A DNA stretch of 64,000 nt from Volvox africanus (lineage: Eukaryota > Chlorophyta > Chlorophyceae > Chlamydomonadales > Volvocaceae): contig BSDZ01000078.1 of NCBI GenBank assembly GCA_030268105.1, forward strand, positions 558,001-622,000, in the 5' to 3' direction. The translations under genes and the position numbers were made by a program. Below are positions 41,151 to 52,136 of this stretch, one piece after another. Each line of letters opens with the position of its first letter. Position 1 is the first letter of the stretch. Under the pieces are notes generated by a model. The model made no database searches, was not told where the DNA came from, and was given only the letters and a program-made list of their open reading frames with translations.

Positions 41151-44100
41151 CTGGGTTTTCTGAACTAACGCGTGGTCGGTGGTCATCCTTACGGCCAGCC
41201 GTTAAGGCATTGTTGCCTTGTGTACTTGGACACATCGAGCGAGTCATTGCGCGACGCATCACGCTTGACGGACGCACGGGACTTCTCTGCTTCGACCCGT
41301 TGTGTAATTTGTTTACACCTCACCGTCCCCTGTCGTCTATCGATCTGTCCAACCACGTGGTTTTGTTCATCCCCTCGTCTCTGCGTGAGATGTCGGAACA
41401 GTTGGCCATATACAGGAGATGTAGGCGTCAATATCCAGGCACCGCCGCATGTGTTTTACTCCCCGCTTTCTGTCGGCGCAAGGCAGAGGCATCGTTAAGG
41501 GGTATGCGGCATGTCCACCGGTTCGAGCTGGGCACCGTTTTGTTTAATGGTGTGGATCGGGAGGGTACGTTGGCTCCGTGGCCACACCTATCCTACTCGG
41601 TTGACGTTTGGTACGAAGCTCCTGATGGGGGTGCCGTTGGTTACGGACCCGCCTTAAGTGCACTGACGTTGTCTGCTGGGCAGTCGCTCGTAGATAACCG
41701 TGTCCCTGTGGTTCAGATCGGTTTGAATGGCCGTACTCTGAAGGCACTTGTTGACACCGGTGCCAGCGACGACTTCATCTCTGTCGCAGAGGTGAATGCG
41801 CTGGGGTTGTCCCCAGAGTCGTCTGATTGTCCACAGGTTACCCTTGCTGACGGGGGTAAGCATCCCATCGTGGGCAGGATTACCCTTAGCCTATCGATAG
41901 GCCCTTTGCGTGTTGTGACCCGGCCGTACGTGCTGCAGGGCTTAGCAGAGACTGCACCGTACATAATGGGGTCGTCGACATTACGACAGTACCGCGCGCG
42001 CATCGACATGGAGACCGCAACCCTGCATATGTGCAAGGGTACTCTGTCGATTAAGGTACCTTTCCTGTCGTTCGAACATGTCACACCAAAGGAGGGCGAA
42101 ACTGAGGCGGTGCCTATGGTTACTTTCGCTGTGACCGCAATGGCCGCGCGAATCGAACCAGAGCTAGTCGGGCGTAAGGAGGCCGTCCGTTTGTTACGGA
42201 AGGGTGCCCACGGACTGCTTTTAAGGCCGCGGGTGAGCTGTTGTGTCACCACCGCGCAGATTTCTGCGGATCCTGAGGTTGAGGCCCTACTGTCGCAGTA
42301 TGAGGACGTCTTTAAAGATATCCCAGGCCTACCACCTATGCGTCCTGTTGATCACACAATCCCTCTCATGCCTGGAGCGCAGCCTACAGCCCGGCCAATG
42401 TACAGGTTGAGTCCATTGGAGCTGGATGAGGTGAAGCGCCAGGTGACGGATTTGCTCGCGAAGGGTATGATACGCCCCAGCACATCCCCGTTTTCTGCAC
42501 CGATTTTGTTTGTCGGTAAGAAGGATGGGACCTTGCGCATGTGCATTGATTACCGGGGGTTAAATGCGAATACGGTGAAAAATCGCTACCCTTTGCCACG
42601 CGTTGACGACCTGTTGGATAAGCTGAAGGGCTCGGCTTATTTTTCCTCAATTGACTTACAACAGGGCTACAATCAGATTCGCATCGCTGCCTCTGATATC
42701 CCGAAAACCGCTTTTCGGACGCCCTTCGGTCACTTTGAGTATACGGTCCTATCATTTGGTTTGACTAATGCCCCTGCGACGTTTCAGGCGGTTATGGACC
42801 GAATGTTTAGGCCGTTTATCGACAGGTTCGTTGTTTGCTACCTGGATGACATCTTGGTATATTCTAAAACGCGCGAGGAACACTTGGAGCATCTTCGGCT
42901 CGTGCTCGACGTTATGAGGCGGGAGCAATTGTTTGCTAAACGCGCCAAATGCTTTTGGGCGCAGCCTCAGGTGGAATATTTGGGCCACATTGTGTCGGCC
43001 AACGGTGTGAAGATGGACCCGCGGAAGGTCGCCGTGGTTCGCGATTGGCCCGCGCCTCAGAACCTCACGGAGCTGCGTAAGTTCCTTGGCTTGACCAATT
43101 ATTTCCGAAAGTTCATTGAAAAATATTCCATCATTGCGGCCCCGCTTACTAACTTAACTCGCAAAGGCGTTTTCGTTTCGCTCGAGTCGTGGACGTCGCA
43201 ATGCCAGCGGGCATTCGAAGAGCTCAAACGAATCATTGCCGAAGATGTCACCCTTGCATTCCCTGATTACTCGTTGCCATTTCGTGTTGAGGTAGTGTCT
43301 GATGCCTCAATATTTGGAAGCGGCGCTGTATTGTTACAGGAAGGGCGACCGATCGCCTTCACGAGTAAGAAGTTTTCTGGTGCGGAGATTCGCTACACCA
43401 CCGGGGAACAGGAGCTTCTGGCCGTGTTGCATGCTTTGAAGGAATGGCGCTGTTACCTCGAGGGACGCCCGTTTACTTTAAAGACTGACCATAAGCCCCT
43501 AACGTTTTTGCAAAGCGTTCCGACGTTGAACCGCCGTCAAGCTAGGTGGATGGAATATCTAGCTAGGTTCAACTGCACCTGGGAGTATATTTCTGGTAAA
43601 TTGAATATTGCCGATGCTCTCAGTCGACATCCGTCGCTACACGCTGCAATTTTGGCAGCGCCCGTCGTGCGGCCACGTAGCGAGGAGGTTCCGATCGCGA
43701 CGGACCTCGCGGAGCGGTTGAAGGTTGCCTACAGCGCAGACGCCTGGTTCGCGGACCCGGCTAATGTAGAAAACCTTCGCAAGCAGAATGGCCTTTGGCT
43801 ACGGACGGAGGGTGCAGCTACGCAAATCGTCGTTCCGAACGACGACGCGCTACGCTACGACATCCTTGCGCGGTTCCACGAGGACCCGTTAGCAGGACAC
43901 CCTGGTAGCAAGCGATTGATCGACTTGGTGCAACGTTCCTTTTGGTGGCCTCGTTTGGCTAAGGATGCGGCGAACTTCGTCCAGACATGCAGTCTGTGCC
44001 AGCGCAATAAGGCTTTGTCCGGTAAGGGCCATGGGTTGTTGCAACCGTTGCCTGTCCCGGATGCGCCTTGGGAAAGTGTTTCCATGGACTTCGTAGTCGC

Positions 44101-45178
44101 GCTGCCCAAAACTGAGGGGGGATACGATGCGGTGTTCGTAATGGTCGATCGTCTGACTAAGATGGTTCACCTAGCACCATGCACATCATCCTGCACGGCT
44201 GAGCAAACCGCACGCTTGTTTTTCGATAATGTGGTTCGGTTACACGGGATTCCCAAAAATGTGATCTCGGACCGCGGTGGACAGTTCACGTCTAAGTTTT
44301 GGGAAGCGCTCTGCAAACTAGTTGGCATGCGCGTCAACCTGAGCACGGCGTATCACCCGCAGACTGATGGTCAAACCGAACGCACAAACCGCACGTTGGG
44401 TGATATGTTGCGCAATTATGCTGGTCGCACACCACTTGTTTGGGATACATATTTGACTGCGGCAGAATTCGCGCTTAACAACGCTGTTAACCGCTCTACA
44501 GGCAAAAGTCCGTTCTTTCTTAACTACGGGTTTCATCCCGCGCTACCCGTGTGGCGTGAGTTGGAAGTGAACGTGCCTGCTGCTAAACTTTTTGCCAAGT
44601 CTTTTATGTCCCGAATCACAGACGCGAAGTCGTGTTTGGACGCGGCGCAGCAACGAACGACGGAATACTATAACAAATCCAAGCAGGATGTGACGTTTTC
44701 GGAGGGGCAACTCGTGTTGCTAAGCACCAAGAACTTGCGTTCCTTGGCCGATGGATCCCGAAAACTCTTACCCCGTTGGATTGGTCCGTATCCTGTCGTG
44801 TGCATGGTTGGGAATGTGGCTGTGGAGCTTGCATTGCCCACTGATATGACCATTCACCCCACGTTTCACGTATCGCTTGTTCGTCCGTATCGTAGTACGG
44901 AACCCGTCCCTGAGCCTGCTAATGCCCCCACAGCAATCGAGCCAGTTCCCGAGACCTGGATCGCTGGTAAACAGAAGTTTTACGATGTGGAGCGGGTGTT
45001 AGATTATCGCGCACGTCGTGTGGGCCGACACCGACGTAAGCGAACAATACACGAGTACTTGGTTAAGTGGACAGGGTATACCGACGAGCACAACTCATGG
45101 GAACCGGCACGCAACTTCTCACAGGACATGAAACCCCTGCTCGAAGAAGCCCGCAAACGTGCCACACAAGCCCAATGA
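41117..45178 (+). CDS. pol: pol of element E: protease, RT, RNase H, integrase, chromodomain
   Basis: Open without a stop from the codon after UAG to TGA 45176-45178. The aspartic protease has DTGASDDF (catalytic Asp at 41753). RT has YLDD at 42839-42850. RNase H has its four acidic residues at 43301, 43412, 43487 and 43613. Integrase has a zinc finger (CSLC at 43988-43999) and the D,D35E triad at 44087, 44270 and 44378, with exactly 35 residues between the second Asp and the Glu, followed by a GPY/F segment (WIGPYPVV, about 44779-44802). A chromodomain ([19 protein letters not shown]) occupies about 44985-45150. It reverse-transcribes and integrates the element. The chromodomain probably steers integration to marked chromatin. 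Start by readthrough of the gag UAG is inferred. Confidence 0.96.
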   Translation, partial: GLARVPAEGALPGFSELTRGRWSSLRPAVKALLPCVLGHIERVIARRITLDGRTGLLCFDPLCNLFTPHRPLSSIDLSNHVVLFIPSSLREMSEQLAIYRRCRRQYPGTAACVLLPAFCRRKAEASLRGMRHVHRFELGTVLFNGVDREGTLAPWPHLSYSVDVWYEAPDGGAVGYGPALSALTLSAGQSLVDNRVPVVQIGLNGRTLKALVDTGASDDFISVAEVNALGLSPESSDCPQVTLADGGKHPIVGRITLSLSIGPLRVVTRPYVLQGLAETAPYIMGSSTLRQYRARIDMETATLHMCKGTLSIKVPFLSFEHVTPKEGETEAVPMVTFAVTAMAARIEPELVGRKEAVRLLRKGAHGLLLRPRVSCCVTTAQISADPEVEALLSQYEDVFKDIPGLPPMRPVDHTIPLMPGAQPTARPMYRLSPLELDEVKRQVTDLLAKGMIRPSTSPFSAPILFVGKKDGTLRMCIDYRGLNANTVKNRYPLPRVDDLLDKLKGSAYFSSIDLQQGYNQIRIAASDIPKTAFRTPFGHFEYTVLSFGLTNAPATFQAVMDRMFRPFIDRFVVCYLDDILVYSKTREEHLEHLRLVLDVMRREQLFAKRAKCFWAQPQVEYLGHIVSANGVKMDPRKVAVVRDWPAPQNLTELRKFLGLTNYFRKFIEKYSIIAAPLTNLTRKGVFVSLESWTSQCQRAFEELKRIIAEDVTLAFPDYSLPFRVEVVSDASIFGSGAVLLQEGRPIAFTSKKFSGAEIRYTTGEQELLAVLHALKEWRCYLEGRPFTLKTDHKPLTFLQSVPTLNRRQARWMEYLARFNCTWEYISGKLNIADALSRHPSLHAAILAAPVVRPRSEEVPIATDLAERLKVAYSADAWFADPANVENLRKQNGLWLRTEGAATQIVVPNDDALRYDILARFHEDPLAGHPGSKRLIDLVQRSFWWPRLAKDAANFVQTCSLCQRNKALSGKGHGLLQPLPVPDAPWESVSMDFVVALPKTEGGYDAVFVMVDRLTKMVHLAPCTSSCTAEQTARLFFDNVVRLHGIPKNVISDRGGQFTSKFWEALCKLVGMRVNLSTAYHPQTDGQTERTNRTLGDMLRNYAGRTPLVWDTYLTAAEFALNNAVNRSTGKSPFFLNYGFHPALPVWRELEVNVPAAKLFAKSFMSRITDAKSCLDAAQQRTTEYYNKSKQDVTFSEGQLVLLSTKNLRSLADGSRKLLPRWIGPYPVVCMVGNVAVELALPTDMTIHPTFHVSLVRPYRSTEPVPEPANAPTAIEPVPETWIAGKQKFYDVERVLDYRARRVGRHRRKRTIHEYLVKWTGYTDEHNSWEPARNFSQDMKPLLEEARKRATQAQ

Positions 45179-45200
45179 CCCTTGCAGTCGATGCTGTATG

Positions 45201-45237
45201 ATGCAGCGAGGACGCTGCATACGGGAGGGGGGATAAT
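45201..45237 (+). promoter_or_regulatory. 3' hairpin and polypurine tract of E
   Basis: A perfect 8-bp stem, ATGCAGCG (45201-45208), loop AGGA, CGCTGCAT (45213-45220), directly precedes the polypurine tract GGGAGGGGGGATAA (45223-45236), and the LTR begins at 45238. The tract primes plus-strand DNA. The role of the hairpin is unknown. Confidence 0.8.
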
Positions 45238-46061
45238 TGTTGTGCTACGGTTCATTTCCCGTCGACGCGTAGGTCGACACGATCCTATGAGTCGAAGTGC
45301 TTTTGTGATGAACGCATTACATATGAATGAATCTGCATGATATAAATGTATTCGCATACATTTATATATGCATCTGGCATGTTGTCATTATCCATCGCGA
45401 CATCGCACCATGGCAAATCCGCCTAGCATGCATGAATGACCTAATCATTGAAGTGCGCATTATGCTCGTGCTATGAAACGATAAGTAATATTATCTGATA
45501 TAATATTACTTCATTTAAGCACACGTTGAGAGCGCCGCACTCGTCGCGATACATGCCCTGCAACCGGATATCGTTATCCGGACCCTTGCATCATGCGAAT
45601 GCCGGAAAGGCTTATACGTTGTTATACGTAGACATCGCCTAGACGCAGTAGGGTTGTCACATCTAGGATCGGCCTCCTAATGTGAATCGTACGGCATTGC
45701 GATGCTGCGAGTATAACAGATGCGAGGACGGCTAAGCTAGACAAGACATTCGATACCGGAGAACACTTGTGTGTTCTACATTACTATTGCTATACGATAT
45801 TCTACTTAGCCCGAGCTAAGCCTGAACTTCGCTAATCACCGCCGCGTGATGATTGCTTGCTTCCGGCGCTGACGGCGATTTCGTCCATTGCATCGTTCTG
45901 ATCCGTAAACCTGTAAGTTATATCTCTCTTCGTCTTGAAGTCTTCCGCTGTCTCTGTTTGCTCTCGCTTGCCTTGCTGTACTTGCAAGTGCTCGCGCATC
46001 GGTGTCGATAGTCTCCAGACGTGCAGATACTTATGAGCAAACGCGAACGAGAGGTACAACA
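45238..46061 (+). repeat. 3' LTR of element E
   Basis: 824 bp, identical to the 5' LTR except for one base. It is followed by the target duplication CATAC (46062-46066). Confidence 0.97.
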
Positions 46062-46066
46062 CATAC

Positions 46067-46174
46067 AATATGCTTATATATATATATACTGTCCCCCTCT
46101 CGTATATATATGTATATATATATGTATATATATATGTATACATATATATGTATATATATGTATGTATATATATG

Positions 46175-46218
<44 letters not shown>

Positions 46219-46220
46219 AG
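46067..46220. repeat. TA/TATG microsatellite followed by (TG)n and a G tract
   Basis: A run of TATATA/TGTATATA units from about 46073 to 46192 is followed by about 13 TG units and a run of nine or ten G. Open frames through it on both strands are low-complexity artefacts. Confidence 0.9.
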
Positions 46221-48726
46221 GGGGGGGGGATAGGGGGGAACATCACCCGTGGCCACCTGGCAGTCCCTGGCAGTCCCTACCTTCCCCGGTATTTCGGGGC
46301 ACCCCCATCCGGTCTTCCATGCCGACTTCTCCGAAATCAGTGCTTTTCCCAGGTTCAGCACCCACCACCGCCATCCAGCGGAATCTGCCGAATCAACTAA
46401 GGCGTCAACTCCACTCCTGGTCAGCTCACAGGTCACTTTAATTGGGATCGTCACCGTCCATCGACATGGGGACACCCTGCCCTCAACTTCGGGTCTATGA
46501 CCCGCTCCTGGTCGGGGTAGAACCTGGAAATCCAGGGGCATATTAGTTGTGCCATAACAGTCGTGCCTGAACAGTTGTACATGTATATGTATGAGCATAT
46601 TGCAGTGAGAGGGGGACAGTTGCTGCTGCTGTTGCTCCAGAACCAGAAGCTAACAAAGCATTAAACCCAGGGGCACGTCATACGCTCTCGTCCCCGAGAA
46701 GTCACACATAAGGGAGGGGATCGATGCACCTGGCTACACGCACACGCACATGCAACTGAATTCAGGAGCTGCTGCAAACGGACGGACGGACGGAGGAGCC
46801 CTGTGAACGCACCACAACCACCTCACATCACCTAGCTTAACCTCACCTTGTGACCTGCACACACATCTACTGCAGTATCCTGATTCGGGTGTCTACAACG
46901 CAATCAATATCCGGGAGGGTGAGTCTGAATCTGGACATCTTCCAATCGATTGGGCCTTTGTTTGTTGAGGCGGATATGAAAGAGATGCAACATACTACAC
47001 AACATATACATGTATATATGTATATGTATATATGTATATATATACATGTATATATACATACATATATACAAACACATATATACCGCACCGCACGTGTATA
47101 CATGCATACGCACCACAAGCCCCCCCTTAGGGGCTGTGGGTTAACAATTAGGGTGCGTGGTCCACTCTCATAACAAACTATCTATCATGTGACGACTGCA
47201 TCAAGGGCCCGACACTTCACTTCGGCCACCAGTGCATCAGCTTCGTCAGGAGTAAAATGGGATGTGGGTTTCAGGTGCTGCGCTCAGATATGTACTAGTC
47301 TTCGGTTCCGTTAAACCTTAAAGACAACACATCGAGTACGGTAGTCGATGGTTTGACCGAGTTTGTAGGAGGGTTCACAAGTCAGCCAAGGGGTTCTATC
47401 TGGATAGTTGTGCCTAGAGTAGCATCATCCCTAGTGTCAGCCCTTATCCCCCTGATGGTTCACTATTGACCCCGTAATCACAATCCAACTTATTACAGTG
47501 CGCCACCAATAGGGGGGGTCCCTTATGCATTTTCGTCCATCAATTCGCAAAAATGACACACCTGGCGCCTATGACGGATACTTCGAACATCTTCAACGAC
47601 GACGAAAAATACACTCACTTTGAAAATTTCTGACATTCTTTTCATTTAGATTTCTCTTAGATATGTAAATGGCACCTAAAGCCTGCGCGTGAGGCATGAT
47701 GACTAGTTTATTGATTAAATAATGAAGAAACGGATCGTGGTGTAGCAAATTCTACATAGAACCGAAGTGTAACTAGCAAATCCTAAAGATCAGGGGCCCC
47801 TGAGGCGCCTCGCGTTGGGGCGTTGTAACCGTTGTACTGTCGACTACCAGACATTTCGAAGCCTGACATTATAACGATAAAGTATTCGCTATATTGCATC
47901 TGATAGTCAAAAGAAGACTCAAATTATTCGCAGCGGAGTTGGCACAAATACTCTACAGATTGGACGAGCGCGGGTCGATAGTGTACTGCCGTGTACAGCT
48001 ACAACAACACGATTGTTGTCAGAACGGATCGCCATACATCCCAACTGATCCACCATTTGATAACAGGAACACCTCCAATAACGTTGTGTTGATTACCATA
48101 TATATACGTCATAAAAATAGTTTTCTCTAACACAAATCTCCATTTAGCAAGCTAAACACAGATAAATGTCGTAGTAGAAAAACAGAGTAGTGCATAAAGA
48201 GTCATTGAAATATAAATAATTTACACATTCTTATTTTGGAGGTAATCTAGTGAATAAAATAAACAAAGCAGTCCTTTAAGAAATAGTTGTTTAAATTTCA
48301 TATTTTTCCTTCACAGTACTTAGTTTATTATTTATTGCTCAATTCAATTTATATTTATTAAATCGCTGGATCTATATTATTACATTGCGCTCGGCAATAA
48401 ACCGATGCTCACCACCGTGCGCCGTAGGACGCAGATTGGCCACAACATGATTGCTTTCTAGTGATAATTAGAAATAGAAGTGGATAAAAGAAAATTCGGG
48501 ATATTTGGACCACTTTTACGCAAGCCTGTCCCCTGCACAAGAGAAAACGTATGCGTCCTGTCGTAGGAAAACATAGTAGCATATATAGCAGCATCAGCTG
48601 CGATTTTTCCGGTTTTAAGAAATAGAACCACTCATCTTTTTACTAATTCATCCTACTTATGATGCGATATCTGCGATAACTGTTGCTTGCATAGATCACA
48701 ATCTTATCCAGGACAGACTATATAAC
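46221..48726. other. Low-copy DNA with a second TATATG microsatellite
   Basis: No intact gene is recognised. A minus-strand frame around 46225-46500 contains DALVDSADSAG, which resembles a retroelement aspartic-protease site with Gly changed to Ala and may be a very old remnant. A second ACATATA/TGTATA simple repeat lies at about 46999-47086. From 47500 to 48700 the sequence is AT-rich, with nothing I can name. Confidence 0.55.
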
Positions 48727-49557
48727 ATGTCAGGAACAGTGCCAACCTTCCGCAGCGCAACAGCTTCAAATTCCGCGTTCATAATCCTTGAAAGTCTTTT
48801 GATGTCACTTATCCTCCTTGTGCCAAGGTGCACTGCGATTCGCGTCCATTTTCCGCACTGGCGAGTGCTCAGGGCTGCGACTGCCAAGACCGTGAATGTT
48901 TCAATACCCATCAAGGAACTGAAGCCATTTGCCCGCAGCCAGAGCGGCGAGGACATACGTGTCTTCCAGAACTACTTATGCGGCCTCCAAAACGGGACCT
49001 TCCTGGAGCTTGGCGCTTTAGACGGTGAGCGATTCAGCAACACTTACATGTTCGAATACAAGCTCGGTTGGCGCGGCGTGCTGATTGAGGGAAATCCCCG
49101 CAGCTTTGAGTCACTGTGGAAGAAGCGCGCGAACGCTGTTACCATCCACTCCGCCGTATGCTCCGAATACCAGATCGTCCACTACACGATGAAGGATCAG
49201 CCCGCGGTAGACGGCATTCTGGAATTCATGACTGACTCGTTCAAGGAATCGTGGCATAAGAATTGGCAGTCCTACACTGAGGACGAAGCGCCTCCAGTGC
49301 CTTGCTACCCATTCAGCTCGCTTATAAGCCTTGCCGGCGTTTTTGGATGTGGAGGGCGGTGAGCTATCGGTCTTGCAATCTGTGCCTTTTGGGGATTTCA
49401 AGGTGGACGTGATGGTGATTGAGGCAACAGGTTGGGAAAGGGAGGAACGTGTGAGGGCTTTCATGGCAGATGTGGGGTACAAGCACATGGAATCGTGGGG
49501 ACGCAGTGAATGGTTCGTGCGCAATGATTGGCAGCCATCACCTTGCCCCCAAAACTA
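48727..49557 (+). pseudogene. FkbM-type SAM-dependent methyltransferase, frame-broken
   Basis: From ATG 48727 the frame encodes a short N-terminus, a hydrophobic segment (residues ~18-35) that could be a signal anchor, the SQSGED motif (71-76) and the SAM-binding segment FLELGALDG (92-100), then IEGNP (120-124). These are hallmarks of the FkbM/Methyltransf_21 family. The frame runs to TGA at 49360-49362. The family motif LDVEGGE and the C-terminus (VLQS..., ending PSPCPQN) continue in another frame at 49331-49557. A few codons normally found just before LDVEGGE also seem to be missing. There is no room for an intron at the junction, so a small deletion or a sequence error is likely. Substrate unknown; the family O-methylates sugars or polyketides. 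This is the clearest non-transposon gene in the window. Confidence 0.75.
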
Positions 49558-50058
49558 GCTTCAGCTCGGGAATGGCGTTCGTTGGATTTGTGCCGGTTAA
49601 GCTTGCGGGAAACAAAGGTGACGGGTGACCAGTGCTTTTCCATTCCTGAAGCAGGAGGGACGGAGGCGTCAGTGTAGCGGTTTAAGCTCATGCACTCGGG
49701 ATGTGAGTCGGTGGTAAAGGAGGCGTCAGGGAGGGTTACGAGGGCAGAGGAATAGGCATGCATCACTACGACAATGATTTTGTGCTTTCGTGACTATCAA
49801 GGGCAAATCCATCTCATCCTGTCATAGTTGGTTGTGAACTTGGGGTATAAAATATCATGAATGGGTGCGCTCAAGGCGAGATTCGGCGACATCAGTCGGG
49901 TACGACACGCGCACGTACTAAGGTTATGAATGCGTGGAAGTGGAGCTCTTCTTTTTAGAATCAATCGATGGCAACGCCAATTGCCGCTAACGAGCCTTCT
50001 TATACCTTTCCGCGGAAAGCTACTGTTGACCGTTACTGAACGCACTCTTAGTCATATT
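49558..50058. other. Low-copy DNA between the FkbM gene and element I
   Basis: No gene is recognised. The last five bases, ATATT (50054-50058), are the left target duplication of element I. Confidence 0.6.
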
Positions 50059-50883
50059 TGTTGTGCTACGGTTCGTTTCCCGCCGATGCGTAGGACGATG
50101 CGACGCTACGAGGCGAAGTGCTGTCTTGATGAACACATGAATGACTTATGCATATGAATGAACTTGCATGACATAAATGTATTTGCATACATTTATATAC
50201 GTTTTGGCATGTTATCATTATACATCACGACATCGCATCATGGCTGACCTGCCTAGCATGCATGAAATCCCGAACGATCGAGAGGTGCATTATGTTCGTG
50301 CTATGAAACGATAAGTAATATTATTTGATATAATATAACTTCATTACAGCACACGTTGAGAGCGCCACCCTCGTCGCGATACATGCCTTGCAACCGAATA
50401 TCGTTATTCGGACCCTTGCATCATGCATCATTGCCGGAAAGGCTTATCGGTTGTTATACATGAACATCGCCTATGCACAGTTGGGTTGTCACACTTAGGA
50501 TCGGCCTCCTAGTGTGAGTCGTACGGCGTCGCAATGCTGCAAGGATAACAGATGCGAGGACGGCTAAGTAAGAGAAGATATTCCGATTCCAGAGAACACT
50601 CGTGTGTTCAACACTTTTATTGCTAATTGCTATTCTACTTAGCCCGAGCTAAACCTGACTCCGCTGCGTGATGACTGCTTGCTTCCGGCGCTGACGGCGA
50701 TTACATCCATTGCATCGCTTCGGTCTGTAAGATTGTAAGTTATATCTCTCCTTGTCTTGAAGTCTTCCGCTGTCTCTGTTTGCTCTCGCTTGCCTTGCTG
50801 TACTTGCAAGTGCTCGCACATCAGTATTTTAAGTCCCCAGACGCGCAGATACTTATGAGCAAACACGAAGGAGAGGTACAACA
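50059..50883 (+). repeat. 5' LTR of element I
   Basis: 825 bp, TGTTGTGCTACGG to GAGGTACAACA, following ATATT. It contains the CCGAATA-TCGT-TATTCGG hairpin. Confidence 0.95.
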
Positions 50884-51349
50884 AATTGGTATCGAGACAG
50901 GTTCGTTGCCTAACTGTCTCTTTGTGTCAAATCGGAAGTAGGTTCTTTCTATGGCGAGTTCCAGTGACGAACCACGAGGACCGCTAGATACTTTCGCCAA
51001 AGACCTAGGCAGCACCGTATTGGACGCCGCTGCTTCCGGGTTGTAATCGTTTGATTGCTTTTGCCTAAATTGCTGCACTTGTTGTGTAAGTGTACGCTCT
51101 GAGTCGCAGGTAATCTCAGCGCTCCGGCATTGCTTGCCGCGACGACTGAGACCGGCTTTTGTCCGGACCAGTTGGCGACTCTTATCGCCCAAACTATGGA
51201 GATCAGGACTCAGCTGGGCAAGTACTTGCTGAGTTTGCTGAATCTTCTCAAGAGTACTGTCAGTAGGCCCACCGAATCGTTTTGTACTCTTGCTTTTGCG
51301 GTAGAAGTCGTCTTCTTTTACGCAAGCCTAGGGTATTGCTTCGTGTTCC
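50884..51349 (+). other. Primer-binding site and leader of element I
   Basis: ATTGGTATCGAGACAGG follows the LTR. All three leader ORFs of E have homologues: the 28-codon ORF from ATG 50855 ending in TAG, the in-frame 31-codon ORF from ATG 50952 ending in TAA, and the Leu-rich frame around 51130-51384. Confidence 0.75.
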
Positions 51350-52136
51350 ATGTCTGCGGAACGCGACGATACGCCACTCACTAGCTTAGCAAGCCAACCC
51401 GACTTTGTTGTGGCTGCTAGAGCTCCGGATAGAGGTCTTGAGACTGTTGGCACGCGAGCCACTCAAGAGCCCCTTGTCCTTCAGACCCCTGCCCACTTAA
51501 TTGTGCCGCATTCAGCAGTTAATACGAATATGGACAACACTGCTGGTCCACGGGTTCTGCCATTACCTCAATCGCAAGGGCATGCTGCCATTCCTGAGGT
51601 GATGAGATTGACAATTCCCGTTCCTAGGCTTACGATCTCGCTGGGTGAAAAGACACCAGGTCCTAGCATAGCCGATGCAACTCGTGGTACGACTCCTTGC
51701 TGGTGAAGAAGAAGTCAAGTCTGCCCCTCGTGCCAATGCTGTGCAAGTGCAGGATCCGCTTGGGGAAGCTGTGGCTCTAGACCAGGAACTTGGAGCAACC
51801 CGCCCCGTGCCTACCGCCACGGCTCAACACAGCAACCAGCAACGCAAGGCTCGCGGGGGCGCTAGCTCAGGTGTCCACGGGTCAGGAGGAGCAGGTCCGA
51901 GCTCGGACCCAGCTAAGAGCAGGAAGCGTGGGGGCGTGCCGTCGACGGCAGCCGCACAGCGCTCTGACCCCAAAACAAAACGGACTCGCACGGATGACCC
52001 GTTGATGCCAAAATGGAATTGCAATCGTTCCGAGTTCGAGCATTGGAAAGCGGCCAATGTTTGTCTACGGTGCACGGAGAGCCATCCTACCAAGGATTGC
52101 CTGTTGCTGCCGCCGTTTGTACCTCAGCCGAAATAG
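51350..52136 (+). pseudogene. gag: gag of element I, internally deleted
   Basis: The N-terminal ~112 codons are intact. At about 51687 the sequence jumps from ADATR to the segment that matches E near 40665, a loss of about 450 bp that removes the conserved capsid core and shifts the frame. The C-terminal linker and zinc knuckle (CLRCTESHPTKDC) remain open at 51675-52136 and end in the UAG shared by A, E and H. Confidence 0.9.

Larger units (their letters stand above)
38591..46061 (+). mobile_element. Element E: complete, young family 1 chromovirus
   Basis: E is 7471 bp, with 824-bp LTRs at 38591-39414 and 45238-46061 that differ at one position I could find (CAAGTATAAC against CGAGTATAAC). 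It is flanked by CATAC at 38586-38590 and 46062-46066. Inside, in order, lie the primer-binding site, short leader ORFs, gag (411 codons), an in-frame UAG, an uninterrupted pol, a hairpin, the polypurine tract and the 3' LTR. Every catalytic motif I looked for is present. E is the best candidate for a still-active element and could supply proteins to the defective copies around it. Confidence 0.97.

Noticed and set aside
46031..46246. Tyr/Ile-rich open frames through the TA repeat
   Set aside because: Low-complexity translation of a microsatellite.
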